Below, one piece after another: positions 54,940 to 64,000 of a stretch of DNA of 64,000 nucleotides. The first letter of the stretch is position 1; every line of letters starts with the position of its first letter. Source of the DNA: an uncultured Schlesneria sp. (GTDB taxonomy: Bacteria > Planctomycetota > Planctomycetia > Planctomycetales > Planctomycetaceae). The notes beneath the pieces are model-generated. The model saw nothing but the letters and a program-made list of their open reading frames with translations. It had not been told where the DNA came from and searched no databases. The DNA is taken from the NCBI GenBank assembly GCA_903899985.1, contig CAIULL010000101.1, positions 1 to 64,000 of the forward strand, given 5' to 3'. Both the position numbers and the translations under genes were made by a program.

Positions 54940-57900
54940 ATGAAAACTTATTGTATCTATCCCATTGTATCTATCCTTTTTGTTCTTCCTGTTGTGGCGG
55001 TCGATGCTGCAGAGCCTTACGTGCCGATGGTTGCCGAGAAGTCACAAGAAGGGGAGCAGGCCATCCATCGATTCCGAGTACCCGGTGGAATGAAAGCTCA
55101 ATTATTCGCTGCTGAGCCAATGATCGCTAATCCGGTCGCCTTTTGCTTTGATGACCAGGGACGCGTCTATGTCGCAGAGACATTTCGCCAGTCAAAAGGG
55201 GTTGAAGATAACCGAAGCCACATGAATTGGTTGCTCGACGATCTCGCCGCGAGAACGGTGGCGGATCGGATCACAATGTTTAAGAAGTACCTTAAAGACG
55301 ACGTTCAGCAGTATTCGATCGAACACGATCGGATTCGGCGACTGGTCGACGCCGATGGAGACGGACACGCGGACGAGTCGTCGGTTTTCGCTGATGGATT
55401 CAACGCCATTGAGGACGGAACGGGCGCAGGACTGCTCGCATTCGATGGCGGGATTTTCTATACGTGCATTCCGAAATTATGGCATCTGAAGGATACGGAC
55501 GGTGACGGTGTCGCAGATAAAACCGCGGCCCTTTACGACGGATTCGGAGTTCGCGTGGCTTTTCGCGGGCATGATCTGCACGGGTTAGTCATTGGTCCTG
55601 ATGGACGAATTTATTTCAGCATTGGAGATCGCGGTTACAACGTCGAGTTGAATGATAAGAGTCGGCTCGTCCAACCTGATCAAGGGGCCGTCTTTCGCTG
55701 CGAACTGGATGGTTCCAAGTTGGAAGTCTACTGCAATGGACTCCGTAACCCTCAAGAGCTCGCGTTTGACGAGTTTGGAAACTTATTTACCGGCGACAAC
55801 AATTCGGACAGCGGTGATCAAGCTCGCTGGACCTATTTGATGGAAGGTTCTGACACCGGCTGGCGAATGTACTATCAGTATCTGCAGGATCGCGGCCCAT
55901 GGAATCGGGAAAAACTGTGGCACGTTCCTCATGCGGGTCAGGCCGCATACATCGTCCCGCCGATCGCTCATTTCGCCAACGGTCCATCCGGACTGGCGTA
56001 CTATCCGGGAACGGGGCTGGATGAAAAGTATCAAGGTCATTTTTTCCTGGCGGACTTTCGAGGTCAGGCAGCAAACAGTGGAATTCGCACTTTTTCTCTG
56101 ATTCCCAAAGGGGCTTCGTTCGAACTTGTCAACGCGGAAGAATTCATCTGGTCGATCCTGGCGACGGATGTTGACTTCGGTCCTGATGGATCCATCTATG
56201 TCTCGGACTGGGTTGACGGTTGGGACGGAACCGGCAAAGGTCGAATCTATCGTTTTCAGGACGAGCGGTTGTGCAAATCAAACCTCGTCATCGAAGTGCA
56301 ATCGCTATTGAAGCAGGGGTTTGATGATCGATCAATCGACGAACTTGTTAAGCTGCTCCAGCACGTTGACTATCGTATTCGTCTGCGAGCCCAACTCAGT
56401 CTGGCAAGAAAAAATGCTGTCAAAGAGTTAACAAAGACCGCAACGACGGGCGAGAACCAGCTCGCTCGCCTCCATGCAATCTGGGGACTTGGCCAATTGG
56501 GACGTCAGGACTCAGCCGTTCTGAGGCCTCTAATTGATCTGATGGGCGATCCGAATCCTGAAGTCCGTGCTCAAATCGCTCGCGTCTGCGCCGATGCTGG
56601 CATTCAAGAGGCGGGTCCGGGTCTGATAAAACTGGTGAAAGATCAAAATCCTCGAGTCCGTTCGTTAGCGGCAATTGCGGTCGGCAAATTAAAGTATCGA
56701 CCAGCCTATCCCCCGCTTTTGGAAGCTCTTGTGGAAAATGCTGACGCCGATCAGACACTGCGTCACGCGCTGGTGATGGGGCTTAGCGGAGCAGCGCTGC
56801 CTGAAGAACTCATCGCCACTGTCAGAGTACAAAATACGGCGATAAAGATAGGGGCAGTCGTCGCACTTCGTCGACTGGGGCATCCCGGGCTGGAGGTTTT
56901 CCTGAATGATTCCGACCCACTGGTCGTCGTCGAAGCAGCCCGGGCAATCCATGACGTGCCAATCCCTCAGGCGCTTCCTGGGCTTGCGAAGCTGATCGAA
57001 AATTCTGGTCTTGCCGACCCCGTATTGCGACGAGCCATGAGCGCCAATTTTTATCTTGGAGCTAGAGAAAACGCTGAAGCCGTTGCTTCGTTCGCCGGAA
57101 ATCCATTAGCCGAAACCAGTCTTCGTGCAGAGGCTCTTGCCGAGCTGGACGAATGGAATGCTCCTGGACCTCTTGATCGAGTCACAGGCGAGTATCGACC
57201 GCAGGAACCTCGTCAGGTCGATGTTCGCGGCGTTGTCGGTCCCTGGATCGAATCGCTTTTCGCTTCAGCGCCACTTGTTCGGGCTGCCACTGCGAAACTT
57301 GCAGCACATCATGGTATCGCCGATGCGCAGCCATATCTGGTTGATATTCTTAAAGACGTTGAAAACTCCGACCCGGCACTTCGAGTCATCGCTTTGAAAG
57401 GGCTTCAATCATTGAAAAGTCCAAGCCTGCTGAAGTCAGTCGAATTGGCCCTGAAGGATACCGATTCAACGGTCCGGGGTGAGGCGAGGCGGGTTCTGGC
57501 GAGTGTCGACCCGGTCCGTGGAGTCAAGTCGTTAGCGGAAACAATCGCAGGTGATTCAATTTCAGAACAACAGGCTGCGGTCGCAGTCTTGGCTGACCTG
57601 AAGCGAGACGACGCAGATACCGTGCTCGGCAGCTGGTTCGACAAATTACTCAAGGGAAGTCTTCCCCCCGCTTTACATCTCGATCTCATCAATGCCGCCA
57701 CACGGCGAGGTACACCGAAATTGCTCGAAAAGATCAAGGCGTTCAACAAAACCCGTTCGGACAAAGATCACCTGAAGGACTATCGAGAAACCCTGGTCGG
57801 AGGAGATGCAGATCGAGGCCGCGAAATTTTCTCTGGGCGTGTCGATGTCTCGTGTCGACGATGTCACAAGATTGATAAATCGGGTGGTGACGTCGGACCC

Positions 57901-58251
57901 GATCTTTCACGGATTGGACTCGATAAGTCCCGCGAATACCTGCTGGAATCGATCGTCGCTCCAAACAAACAAATCGCCAAGGGCTTCGAGACAGCAATTC
58001 TTGCGACGGCGGATGGGAAAGTTTACGCAGGGATCGTCAAGAACGATGAGGGGGACCAATTGAAGCTGCAGCTTTCCGACGGGCGGCTGGTCACAGTTGA
58101 AAAATCCGAGATCGAGGAGCGAACGGTCGGAAAATCGGGAATGCCGGAAGACATTGTCAAAAAGCTGACAAAGTTCGAAATTCGTGACCTGGTCGAATAC
58201 CTTTCGACGCTGAAGTCCACGGCCGATTCCACAGCACATGGGAATAAGTAG
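54940..58251 (+). CDS. PVC-type membrane-bound dehydrogenase with HEAT repeats and haem domain
   Basis: A 1,103-residue exported protein, signal peptide about residues 1-24. The N-terminal third is a beta-propeller of the membrane-bound dehydrogenase type, with AEPMIANPVAFCFDDQGRVYV, the Asp-rich Ca-binding-like loops DADGDGHADESS and DTDGDGVADKT, and GLRNPQELAFDEFGNLF. Then come HEAT-like repeats (LIDLMGDPNPEVRAQIARVC, LVKDQNPRVRSLAAIAVGKL). The C-terminus is a cytochrome domain with C972-R-R-C975-H976, and GGDVGPDLSRIG. The protein family is expanded in planctomycetes and is presumed to oxidise sugars or alcohols in the periplasm; no substrate is known. The ATG at 54940 fits the signal peptide. 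A strong hairpin follows the stop. Confidence 0.88.
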   Translation: MKTYCIYPIVSILFVLPVVAVDAAEPYVPMVAEKSQEGEQAIHRFRVPGGMKAQLFAAEPMIANPVAFCFDDQGRVYVAETFRQSKGVEDNRSHMNWLLDDLAARTVADRITMFKKYLKDDVQQYSIEHDRIRRLVDADGDGHADESSVFADGFNAIEDGTGAGLLAFDGGIFYTCIPKLWHLKDTDGDGVADKTAALYDGFGVRVAFRGHDLHGLVIGPDGRIYFSIGDRGYNVELNDKSRLVQPDQGAVFRCELDGSKLEVYCNGLRNPQELAFDEFGNLFTGDNNSDSGDQARWTYLMEGSDTGWRMYYQYLQDRGPWNREKLWHVPHAGQAAYIVPPIAHFANGPSGLAYYPGTGLDEKYQGHFFLADFRGQAANSGIRTFSLIPKGASFELVNAEEFIWSILATDVDFGPDGSIYVSDWVDGWDGTGKGRIYRFQDERLCKSNLVIEVQSLLKQGFDDRSIDELVKLLQHVDYRIRLRAQLSLARKNAVKELTKTATTGENQLARLHAIWGLGQLGRQDSAVLRPLIDLMGDPNPEVRAQIARVCADAGIQEAGPGLIKLVKDQNPRVRSLAAIAVGKLKYRPAYPPLLEALVENADADQTLRHALVMGLSGAALPEELIATVRVQNTAIKIGAVVALRRLGHPGLEVFLNDSDPLVVVEAARAIHDVPIPQALPGLAKLIENSGLADPVLRRAMSANFYLGARENAEAVASFAGNPLAETSLRAEALAELDEWNAPGPLDRVTGEYRPQEPRQVDVRGVVGPWIESLFASAPLVRAATAKLAAHHGIADAQPYLVDILKDVENSDPALRVIALKGLQSLKSPSLLKSVELALKDTDSTVRGEARRVLASVDPVRGVKSLAETIAGDSISEQQAAVAVLADLKRDDADTVLGSWFDKLLKGSLPPALHLDLINAATRRGTPKLLEKIKAFNKTRSDKDHLKDYRETLVGGDADRGREIFSGRVDVSCRRCHKIDKSGGDVGPDLSRIGLDKSREYLLESIVAPNKQIAKGFETAILATADGKVYAGIVKNDEGDQLKLQLSDGRLVTVEKSEIEERTVGKSGMPEDIVKKLTKFEIRDLVEYLSTLKSTADSTAHGNK

Positions 58252-58272
58252 TTCTGAGGTCAATAAACGAAT

Positions 58273-58297
58273 CGAGGGGAGCCATTGGCTCCCCTCG
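58273..58297. terminator. Bidirectional terminator hairpin
   Basis: CGAGGGGAGCC and GGCTCCCCTCG form an 11-bp perfect stem with a 3-base ATT loop, in the gap between two convergent genes. It lacks a strong T-run on either strand but is well placed to stop both. Confidence 0.7.
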
Positions 58298-58366
58298 AAA
58301 GTTCTCGTTTATCCGTCATCGACAATTTCAGCGATCTTGCCTGAGATCATCGAGTCCGTTTAACAA

Positions 58367-58840
58367 TCAGTTCGTGCAGCCAACAGGAGCGGCACAGCTA
58401 GGAGCACAGGTCGTGGCTGGAGCTGCACAGGTTGGAGCACAGGTCGAAACAGGAGCGGCACAGCTAGGAGCACATGACGAACCGCAAGCGGTCAAGCAAC
58501 GTGGTTTGCAGAGGCGGATCTTAGGCATGCAGAGCTTTGGCATGCGGATCTTGTGGCAACGTGGTTTGCAGCAGCTGTTGCAGGTCGAAACTGGAGCACA
58601 GCTGGTTGCAACTGGAGCGCAGCTCACTGCAGGAGCAGCACAGGTTGGAGCACAAGAAACAGCAGCAGGAGCACAAGCAGGAGCAGCACAGGTCGGAGCG
58701 GCGGAAACGCACGCAGCCGGGGCGGCACAGCTCGGGGCAGCGTTACAGCTGTTGCAGCTGTTGTGGTGGAAGAAACCAGCTTGAGCACTGTTAACGGTAG
58801 CACAAGCGGCCAAACAAGCGGAAATCCAAACAAACTTCAT
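58367..58840 (-). CDS. Secreted cysteine-rich repeat protein
   Basis: A 157-residue secreted protein with a signal peptide (MKFVWISACLAACATVNSAQA). The mature 136 residues contain 25 cysteines and many Ala-Pro pairs, in repeats of SCAAP or TCAP type, and a central basic, non-repeat block (CCKPRCHKIRMPKLCMPKIR). Such a protein can be heavily disulphide-bonded. Planctomycetes have proteinaceous, cysteine/proline-rich cell walls, so a structural wall role is a reasonable inference. The ATG at 58840 has GGAG 7 bases before it; a further upstream frame to 58903 is not needed. Repeats in the DNA open several other frames, which are artefacts. No family is recognised. Confidence 0.75.
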   Translation of the reverse strand: MKFVWISACLAACATVNSAQAGFFHHNSCNSCNAAPSCAAPAACVSAAPTCAAPACAPAAVSCAPTCAAPAVSCAPVATSCAPVSTCNSCCKPRCHKIRMPKLCMPKIRLCKPRCLTACGSSCAPSCAAPVSTCAPTCAAPATTCAPSCAAPVGCTN

Positions 58841-59097
58841 TGCATTCTCCAGGTACATCATGGGGCCGAGGGAACGTGTTGAACTGATTCGATACCTATC
58901 CAAACACCACGTTTGGTGGACGACTCAATTCGAGGGAGCTATTCGCGTCACGCCATTGTTTTCGGCGTTAACTGCCTGTTGGACTGAAATAAACACGATT
59001 GCTTTTTTTGCTGCCGAAATAACTCGGTTCAACGTACCAATTACAGTGACTCTGCGGGCTGATGCTGACTCGTTAAACTCCTTAACAAGCAAATTCG

Positions 59098-60102
59098 TTG
59101 TCATGTTTTCAAAGTGAGTATGGATTGAGCCTCATTTGGCATCTCATTGTGTCTGTAGGAATCGTCGGCGCCGGGTGGATCGTCATACGGAGTCAAAGCG
59201 TTCTGAAATCTACGACGTTGAAAACGGCGTGGATTTGGAGCGTAATTGCGACCGCAATGTGGGCGACAACCTGGTTTGTGGACCTTTGCGCACACGCGAT
59301 GTCCACGGCGGTCGCGGACCATGCCTGGTACGCCTGTGCGGTTCTTGCACTCTGTCCACCGATGGCCGTCCTGGGATCACGACGCCCCGGCGTTCGCGTC
59401 TGGGCCTGGTTTATTCTATTTCCGATGCTCTTTGCTCTGGGTTGGCCGTTAATTGCACTCAGGCTTCAGGGGTCTGAGCTGCGTGGACTGCACCTGGAAA
59501 CTCCTCAAGTCGCGGCCTTTACTCTGATTCTTGTGATGAGTGTCGGAAATTACCTGGGAACCCGATTTACGCTATCGGCGCTGTTCTACGGTGCCGCGAT
59601 CCTTGCGATTGTCGTTGCGAGTTGGTCGGGGTGCCCGGTATTCCTGACAAACCGACCGGCAGTCCGCTTCTGGTCTACGTTTTTAAACGTATTGGCAATC
59701 TGGATGAGTTGGACATCCTCGCGTTCAATCGTCGCAAACCGCTTCGACCGATTGTGGTTCGATTTCTTCGATACCTTTGGGATTGTCTGGGGGCGACGGA
59801 TTCAGGATCGTGTGAACTTCATTGCGACCAGGGAACGCTGGCCGGCCAGGTTGGAACTTGATGGTTTTGTTTGGCTGGACGAATTGAAAACCGTTATTCC
59901 AGAAGGCGTTACCGTATCCGAAATCCAAAACGAACTTCAACAAAATGGCCAGAACCATGATTCCGACCAGAAAAAAATAGAATCGCGTATCGAGTACACC
60001 TTCCGCTGGTTGCTGCGTCGATTTGTTGATCCAGCCTGGATCGACGAGCGGCTTGGTTCGGCTTCACAACCGTTGGACGCCGAGTTACCGGCAGATTCAT
60101 AA
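59098..60102 (+). CDS. Polytopic membrane protein of unknown function
   Basis: A 334-residue protein with about six membrane helices in its first 200 residues (for example LIWHLIVSVGIVGAGWIVI, VWAWFILFPMLFALGWPLIAL, LSALFYGAAILAIVVASW), followed by a soluble cytoplasmic-type part with WFDFFDTFGIVWGRRIQDRVNF, EIQNELQQNGQN and WLLRRFVDPAWIDERL. The soluble part is unrelated to known enzymes as far as can be seen. The start is uncertain: TTG at 59098 or TTG at 59125; no good ribosome binding site is visible. It precedes the kinase gene by about 650 bases, and the cysteine-rich gene is divergent from it. Confidence 0.65.
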   Translation: MSCFQSEYGLSLIWHLIVSVGIVGAGWIVIRSQSVLKSTTLKTAWIWSVIATAMWATTWFVDLCAHAMSTAVADHAWYACAVLALCPPMAVLGSRRPGVRVWAWFILFPMLFALGWPLIALRLQGSELRGLHLETPQVAAFTLILVMSVGNYLGTRFTLSALFYGAAILAIVVASWSGCPVFLTNRPAVRFWSTFLNVLAIWMSWTSSRSIVANRFDRLWFDFFDTFGIVWGRRIQDRVNFIATRERWPARLELDGFVWLDELKTVIPEGVTVSEIQNELQQNGQNHDSDQKKIESRIEYTFRWLLRRFVDPAWIDERLGSASQPLDAELPADS

Positions 60103-60750
60103 TCCAATCAAACGTCAAATCTGGATAATGATGCAGAACGGCTCATTTATTGAATCGTACGTTATTTTAATGCAATTACGTCAATTTGAAACACATCAGC
60201 CGAAATGCATGTTCGCATCGGGATTTAGGATCAACGAAAATAACCGCTGAATACAAGCCAAATTTGATTTTCTTTGATTTCCAGGCAGAGTGGCATGGTT
60301 TGTGCGTGATAGTTATTTCGCTGTCGGCAGGCGTTGGCCCGCTCTTGTCGATTGCTGCTGAAGGCGTCTCAGGTGATTACTTGGGACGCCTTCAGTTCGT
60401 TATGGGGCTGTTGTTTTTGATCGTGTTGAATGGGTTTTGATAGCGGCTTCTGAATAAACGCTCCGCAAACGATTCTTGCGGTACATTCGAACTGAAACAG
60501 ATTGTGGTAGAATTCAGACATGACAGCTGTTATTGTTACGTCACACATGAAACTTGGAGAGAAATTCGACAGATTCATGGTTTTCCACTGATATTTTCCG
60601 ACTTCGGCGACCCCAATCGTGACAGTCAACGTTGGTGATTCGTTCAAATTTGATTTTCATTTTTCGTTGAAGGCGATCAATTTAAATCCAACCGCAGCGA
60701 TAACTGCGTCTCGGTGAGTTTATTTTCGAGTTTTCGCCGAATACTACGAG
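60103..60750. other. Gap before the Ser/Thr kinase gene
   Basis: About 650 bases with no supported gene. It is AT-rich and has scattered short frames without motifs. It should contain the kinase promoter. Confidence 0.4.
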
Positions 60751-63630
60751 ATGTCCATGCCGCTCAGCGTCGAGAACTTCATCGCAGTGCTTCGAAAAAG
60801 CGGCTTGGTCGAATCGGATCGACTGCTACGTGCGTTGAACCAATCAGTTCCGCCGGAAACAGGATGGACAAGCGCAGAACAGATTGCTGACCACTTAATT
60901 GCCTTAAATTTCATCACGAAATGGCAGGCGGAAAAGTTATTGCAAGGGAAGCATCGGGGCTATTTTCTGGGAAAATACAAGCTCCTCTCTCTGCTTGGTA
61001 AAGGTGGAATGAGCTCGGTCTACCTGGCAGAACACCTCTTGATGCGTCGCCATTGTGCGCTGAAAGTATTGCCAGCCAAGCGAGTTGATGATTCGTCGTA
61101 TCTTGAGCGTTTTCATCGCGAAGCTCAGGCTGCCGCATCGCTCGATCACCCGAACATCGTCCGGGCGTATGACGTCGATCATCAGGAAGAGGGTAATCGG
61201 CAGATCCATTTTCTGGTCATGGAGTATGTCGAAGGGCAAAGCCTGCAGGACCTTGTACCCGAAACAGGACTTGCATCAATCCTGGACGCGGCTGAATATG
61301 CCCGACAAGCCGCGCTCGGACTGCAGCACGCTCACGAAAACGGAATGGTTCATCGGGACATTAAGCCTGGTAATCTTCTGGTTGATCGGAATGGTGTGGT
61401 CAAGATTCTCGACTTGGGGCTGGCCCGTTTCTTTCGTGTCGACGAAGGAAACGAAGCCTTGACTCTTCGACATGACGAGAGGGTTTTGGGTACCGCCGAT
61501 TATCTGGCTCCTGAACAAGCCATCGACAGCCACAGTGTTGATTCACGCGCTGATCTTTATAGCTTGGGGTGTACGCTTTATTTCATGGTCACGGGCAGGC
61601 CTCCTTTTAATGAAGGGACGCTTGCGCACCGATTGCTCGCGCATCAAGTGAAGACGCCACCCGCTGTTGAATCGTTGCGAGTCGACTTGCCTCCGACGTT
61701 GGCCGCGATGATCCGTAAGATGATGGAGAAAAAGCCGGCGGATCGATTCGAAAACGCAGCCGCAATTGAGAAATCGCTTTTCCATTGGATCGATGAAAAT
61801 GCCGACGCCGCATGGCGTAAAGCTCATTCAGGTGTTTACGGTTCCAGGTCGAATGATTTGGCGAACTCATACCCGGCTCCTCCGGTCGCTCGACCGATTC
61901 CCGTTGCAAAAGTCGTGGTCGACGCGCTTTCGGATCGAACAACTCCAACTCCGGCGGTCAGGAGCTCGAATGGTTACTCAAATTCTGATTCGAATCACGA
62001 AAAGCCCCAGAAAGTCGTCGATTTCAAGTTTGAAACAGGGTTCGACGCAGCCGATACGGCACTTGACCATGCTCGAGTGATCCCTCCTCCGGCGAGCACA
62101 GAACCAGAATGCGAGCCAATCGAAGAGAAACCTTCTGTTGAAAGTAAAACGATTGACGCTGTCAGCACGTCACGTGATTCAGTCAGTCAATCAATGGAAT
62201 TGCCGGAGCCGAAACCCGCAAACATGCTGGAAAACAGCGTTGTGTCGAAGGAAAGCGACGCTCCTGAACTCAATTTTCCAGTTTTTGAAACTTCGCCTGT
62301 TTCCATTCCCACCAAACCGAGACCGAGAACATCCGCGAAAGTAACCGCAAAATCATCGTCCGTTTCTCTCTCGCAGAAAAATCGATCAGCACAATCAAAG
62401 ATCCGATCGTTTAAATCTCTGGCCGGGATCATTGCAGCTTCCGCTTTCGCGTTAATGCTTCTGTATGCCTTTTCTGGGGGAGGGGCGAGTAAAAAAAACG
62501 AGCGTGTTAAATCGACTGCGGTACTCCCATTTCCAAAGGACAAACGTGAGATTACTGTCGGGAAAAAAAATGCAGATTACCAGAGCATTCAACAAGCACT
62601 TGTCGCTGTCCGTGATCGCTATCGACCTGGTTTAAACAGTACGGACCAGTTCCTGATTAAGATCGCCGAAGGGGTCTACAACGAACGGATTCAAATTGAC
62701 GGACATGCCAAAGAATGGCCCGAAGGGATCACCCTCAGGGGAGAAGGAAAAGTCCGATTGACCGCGTCCGGTGATGAACCCGTCGTTCGACTGGCAAATA
62801 TCTCTCGCTTGATCGTCGAAAATATTCAGGTGGATGCGGAGAAGAAAAAGGTCGCCATCGAACTTGCAGAAGACCTGCACGAATCTCGACTGACCCAGTT
62901 CTTGATCAGCGGTTTTTCCGATTCAGGAATCGTTTGCAAAGGGACTCAGGGTCTCTCGTTTGGAAACAGTCAGCTCAACCTCGAAAAGCTGCGGTTTGAA
63001 CCAGCTTTGCCACAAGCCGTCGGAATTCGACTCGAGGAAGGGGCCAGCAATGATGTCAATAATATTGTAATTCGAGCTTGTCGATTCCTTGAACCGATCG
63101 ATTCCGGAATCGTAATTCATGGAAAATTACCGTATGGAATTGAAATCTCAGAATCGGTTTTTAACGCCTGTCATGACGGGATTCGAATCGAAGGAAATCC
63201 CACACTGAAGTCGATTCGCGTGATCAATAACTCGTTTCGAGATATCAAAACGGGAATTCGGTTTGTGAATCTACCCAACGAACTTTCTGCAGAACTGGTT
63301 TTTCGCAGAAACCTGTTCGTGAAAGCGGCCGTGGCTGAGGCCTTTGTGCAGAATGGTTACGACGAGACAAAATTTCGGTCAATGCTGTCGACAGCTCCCC
63401 CTGGGATCGAAGCCAATTGGTCTGATCGAGCCCTTCCGATCGAGCAGGTCGGGGGGGAAATTAAGATTTTATTTGAGAATGGAGGTCGACCAGGGGTGTC
63501 AGATTTCGCATTTGAATCGACTGATCCCCAGTCCCCCGATTTCCTCGTGCCGACCTCGACAAGCCCCCAAAAAGACGTTCCCGGAGCGCAAGGCTCTGAA
63601 AAGAAATGGCTTGGGGCGATCGGACCTTGA
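60751..63630 (+). CDS. Membrane Ser/Thr protein kinase with extracytoplasmic beta-helix domain
   Basis: A 959-residue receptor-like kinase. A short N-terminal planctomycete module (residues 1-70, with LIALNFITKWQAEKLLQGK) precedes the Hanks kinase domain (about 72-345), which has LGKGGMSSVYLAEH, ALKVL (catalytic Lys), VHRDIKPGNLL (H201-R202-D203) and DLG at 221-223 in place of DFG. After a disordered Pro/Glu-rich linker there is one membrane helix (residues about 558-575) and an outer parallel beta-helix part (QSIQQALVAVRDRY, then ITLRGEGKVRL, NIVIRACRFL and IRVINNSFRDI). It likely senses a surface polymer and phosphorylates cytoplasmic partners, possibly FHA proteins; that link is inferred. 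Confidence 0.88.
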   Translation: MSMPLSVENFIAVLRKSGLVESDRLLRALNQSVPPETGWTSAEQIADHLIALNFITKWQAEKLLQGKHRGYFLGKYKLLSLLGKGGMSSVYLAEHLLMRRHCALKVLPAKRVDDSSYLERFHREAQAAASLDHPNIVRAYDVDHQEEGNRQIHFLVMEYVEGQSLQDLVPETGLASILDAAEYARQAALGLQHAHENGMVHRDIKPGNLLVDRNGVVKILDLGLARFFRVDEGNEALTLRHDERVLGTADYLAPEQAIDSHSVDSRADLYSLGCTLYFMVTGRPPFNEGTLAHRLLAHQVKTPPAVESLRVDLPPTLAAMIRKMMEKKPADRFENAAAIEKSLFHWIDENADAAWRKAHSGVYGSRSNDLANSYPAPPVARPIPVAKVVVDALSDRTTPTPAVRSSNGYSNSDSNHEKPQKVVDFKFETGFDAADTALDHARVIPPPASTEPECEPIEEKPSVESKTIDAVSTSRDSVSQSMELPEPKPANMLENSVVSKESDAPELNFPVFETSPVSIPTKPRPRTSAKVTAKSSSVSLSQKNRSAQSKIRSFKSLAGIIAASAFALMLLYAFSGGGASKKNERVKSTAVLPFPKDKREITVGKKNADYQSIQQALVAVRDRYRPGLNSTDQFLIKIAEGVYNERIQIDGHAKEWPEGITLRGEGKVRLTASGDEPVVRLANISRLIVENIQVDAEKKKVAIELAEDLHESRLTQFLISGFSDSGIVCKGTQGLSFGNSQLNLEKLRFEPALPQAVGIRLEEGASNDVNNIVIRACRFLEPIDSGIVIHGKLPYGIEISESVFNACHDGIRIEGNPTLKSIRVINNSFRDIKTGIRFVNLPNELSAELVFRRNLFVKAAVAEAFVQNGYDETKFRSMLSTAPPGIEANWSDRALPIEQVGGEIKILFENGGRPGVSDFAFESTDPQSPDFLVPTSTSPQKDVPGAQGSEKKWLGAIGP

Positions 63631-63820
63631 TGGGCTGACCAGTTTGCCGGATCGTTATATTCGGTAACCTCAGCCTCTCGTTCTGATTTTTTTGATTCTT
63701 CTACGAAAAATTCATGAAGATTTGGCGTTCAGAGGTCGCACGTATCGCCTTCGTCGAGCTTGGATTGACTTCGCAACTCGACTCGCTCAAGCAAGTTACG
63801 GGCGAACACCCAAAATCAAG
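63631..63820. other. Short terminal intergenic stretch
   Basis: 190 bases between the kinase gene and the minus-strand gene that enters from the right. No hairpin or motif stands out. Confidence 0.35.
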
Positions 63821-64000
63821 TCATGACCAGATGGGATGACTTGTCGCCGTCTGTTGCTGTAACGTCTTTCCGGGAAATGGCTTAGTGGCGGTACTTGTCT
63901 GCCGTCTGGTACGGTCCGTAACATAGTCATTGCCCCAAGGCTCTGGTCGCCAGTTACGGTCCGGCAACCAGCCATTTTGCGACGCCTCCGAACATAGGCC
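63821..64000 (-). CDS. 3' end of a minus-strand gene, cut by the window edge
   Basis: The minus strand is open from the window edge to a TGA at 63821-63823, giving the last 59 residues of a protein. The readable part, GWLPDRNWRPEPWGNDY then KPFPGKTLQQQTATSHPIWS, is Trp/Pro-rich and protein-like, and the frame has no stop over 177 bases. No family is recognised. It converges on the kinase gene. Confidence 0.5.
   Translation of the reverse strand, partial: GLCSEASQNGWLPDRNWRPEPWGNDYVTDRTRRQTSTATKPFPGKTLQQQTATSHPIWS

Noticed and set aside
58374-58784. Plus-strand reading frame antisense to the cysteine-rich protein
   Set aside because: It is a by-product of the repeated GCAGGAGC-type DNA; the minus-strand frame has the signal peptide and ribosome binding site.

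Overview
The window looks like chromosomal DNA of a planctomycete (Planctomycetota, probably Planctomycetales). The grounds are protein families typical of that group: the DUF1587/1592/1585 cytochrome-like protein paired with a Tat-exported DUF1552 protein (11569-15291), a PVC-type membrane-bound dehydrogenase with HEAT repeats and a C-terminal haem domain (54940-58251), a Ser/Thr kinase with DLG in place of DFG, an FhcB/FwdB-like C1-pathway subunit, a PEP-CTERM/exosortase set, and dispersed inverted repeats of a kind common in these genomes. No genome comparison was possible, so the genus is not assigned.

Layout. 1-7861: an exopolysaccharide synthesis block on the + strand. It holds a polysaccharide deacetylase cut by the window edge, a GT2 glycosyltransferase, a PssD/Alg14-like protein, a double PssE/Alg13-like protein, RfbA, a UDP-sugar dehydrogenase and RfbB. 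7862-9901 has no convincing gene. 9902-15291: a secreted beta-helix protein and the DUF1592/DUF1552 pair. 16214-33395: an exosortase block with exosortase, a Wzc-like tyrosine kinase, an EpsI-like protein, two giant tandem TPR paralogues, a small secreted protein, a PEP-CTERM protein, a CAAX-type (CPBP) protease and an FHA-LuxR regulator. Together these suggest synthesis of a cell-surface polysaccharide coupled to sorting of at least one PEP-CTERM protein.

33620-36163 carries housekeeping genes: tRNA-Val(GAC), a lipoprotein, endonuclease IV and ribosomal protein S18. 36533-41322 (- strand) is a compact flagellar set, fliF-fliG-fliH-fliI in transcription order. 41323-42277 is a repeat island with three near-identical 82-bp copies. 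42278-45139 is an MMPL/RND exporter (- strand).

45556-54604 holds a carboxypeptidase-like/thioredoxin fusion, a DUF695/RraB-type protein, FhcB, a YfcH-like epimerase, a hypothetical protein, GlmS and CsrA. 54940-63630 holds the PVC dehydrogenase, a very cysteine-rich secreted repeat protein, a membrane protein of unknown function and a receptor-like Ser/Thr kinase with a beta-helix outer domain. The 3' end of a minus-strand gene enters at 63821-64000.

Most interesting: the exosortase/polysaccharide locus with its own FHA-LuxR regulator and paired 1,440-residue TPR proteins; the internally duplicated PssE; the cysteine-rich envelope protein; and the repeat island beside the flagellar genes.
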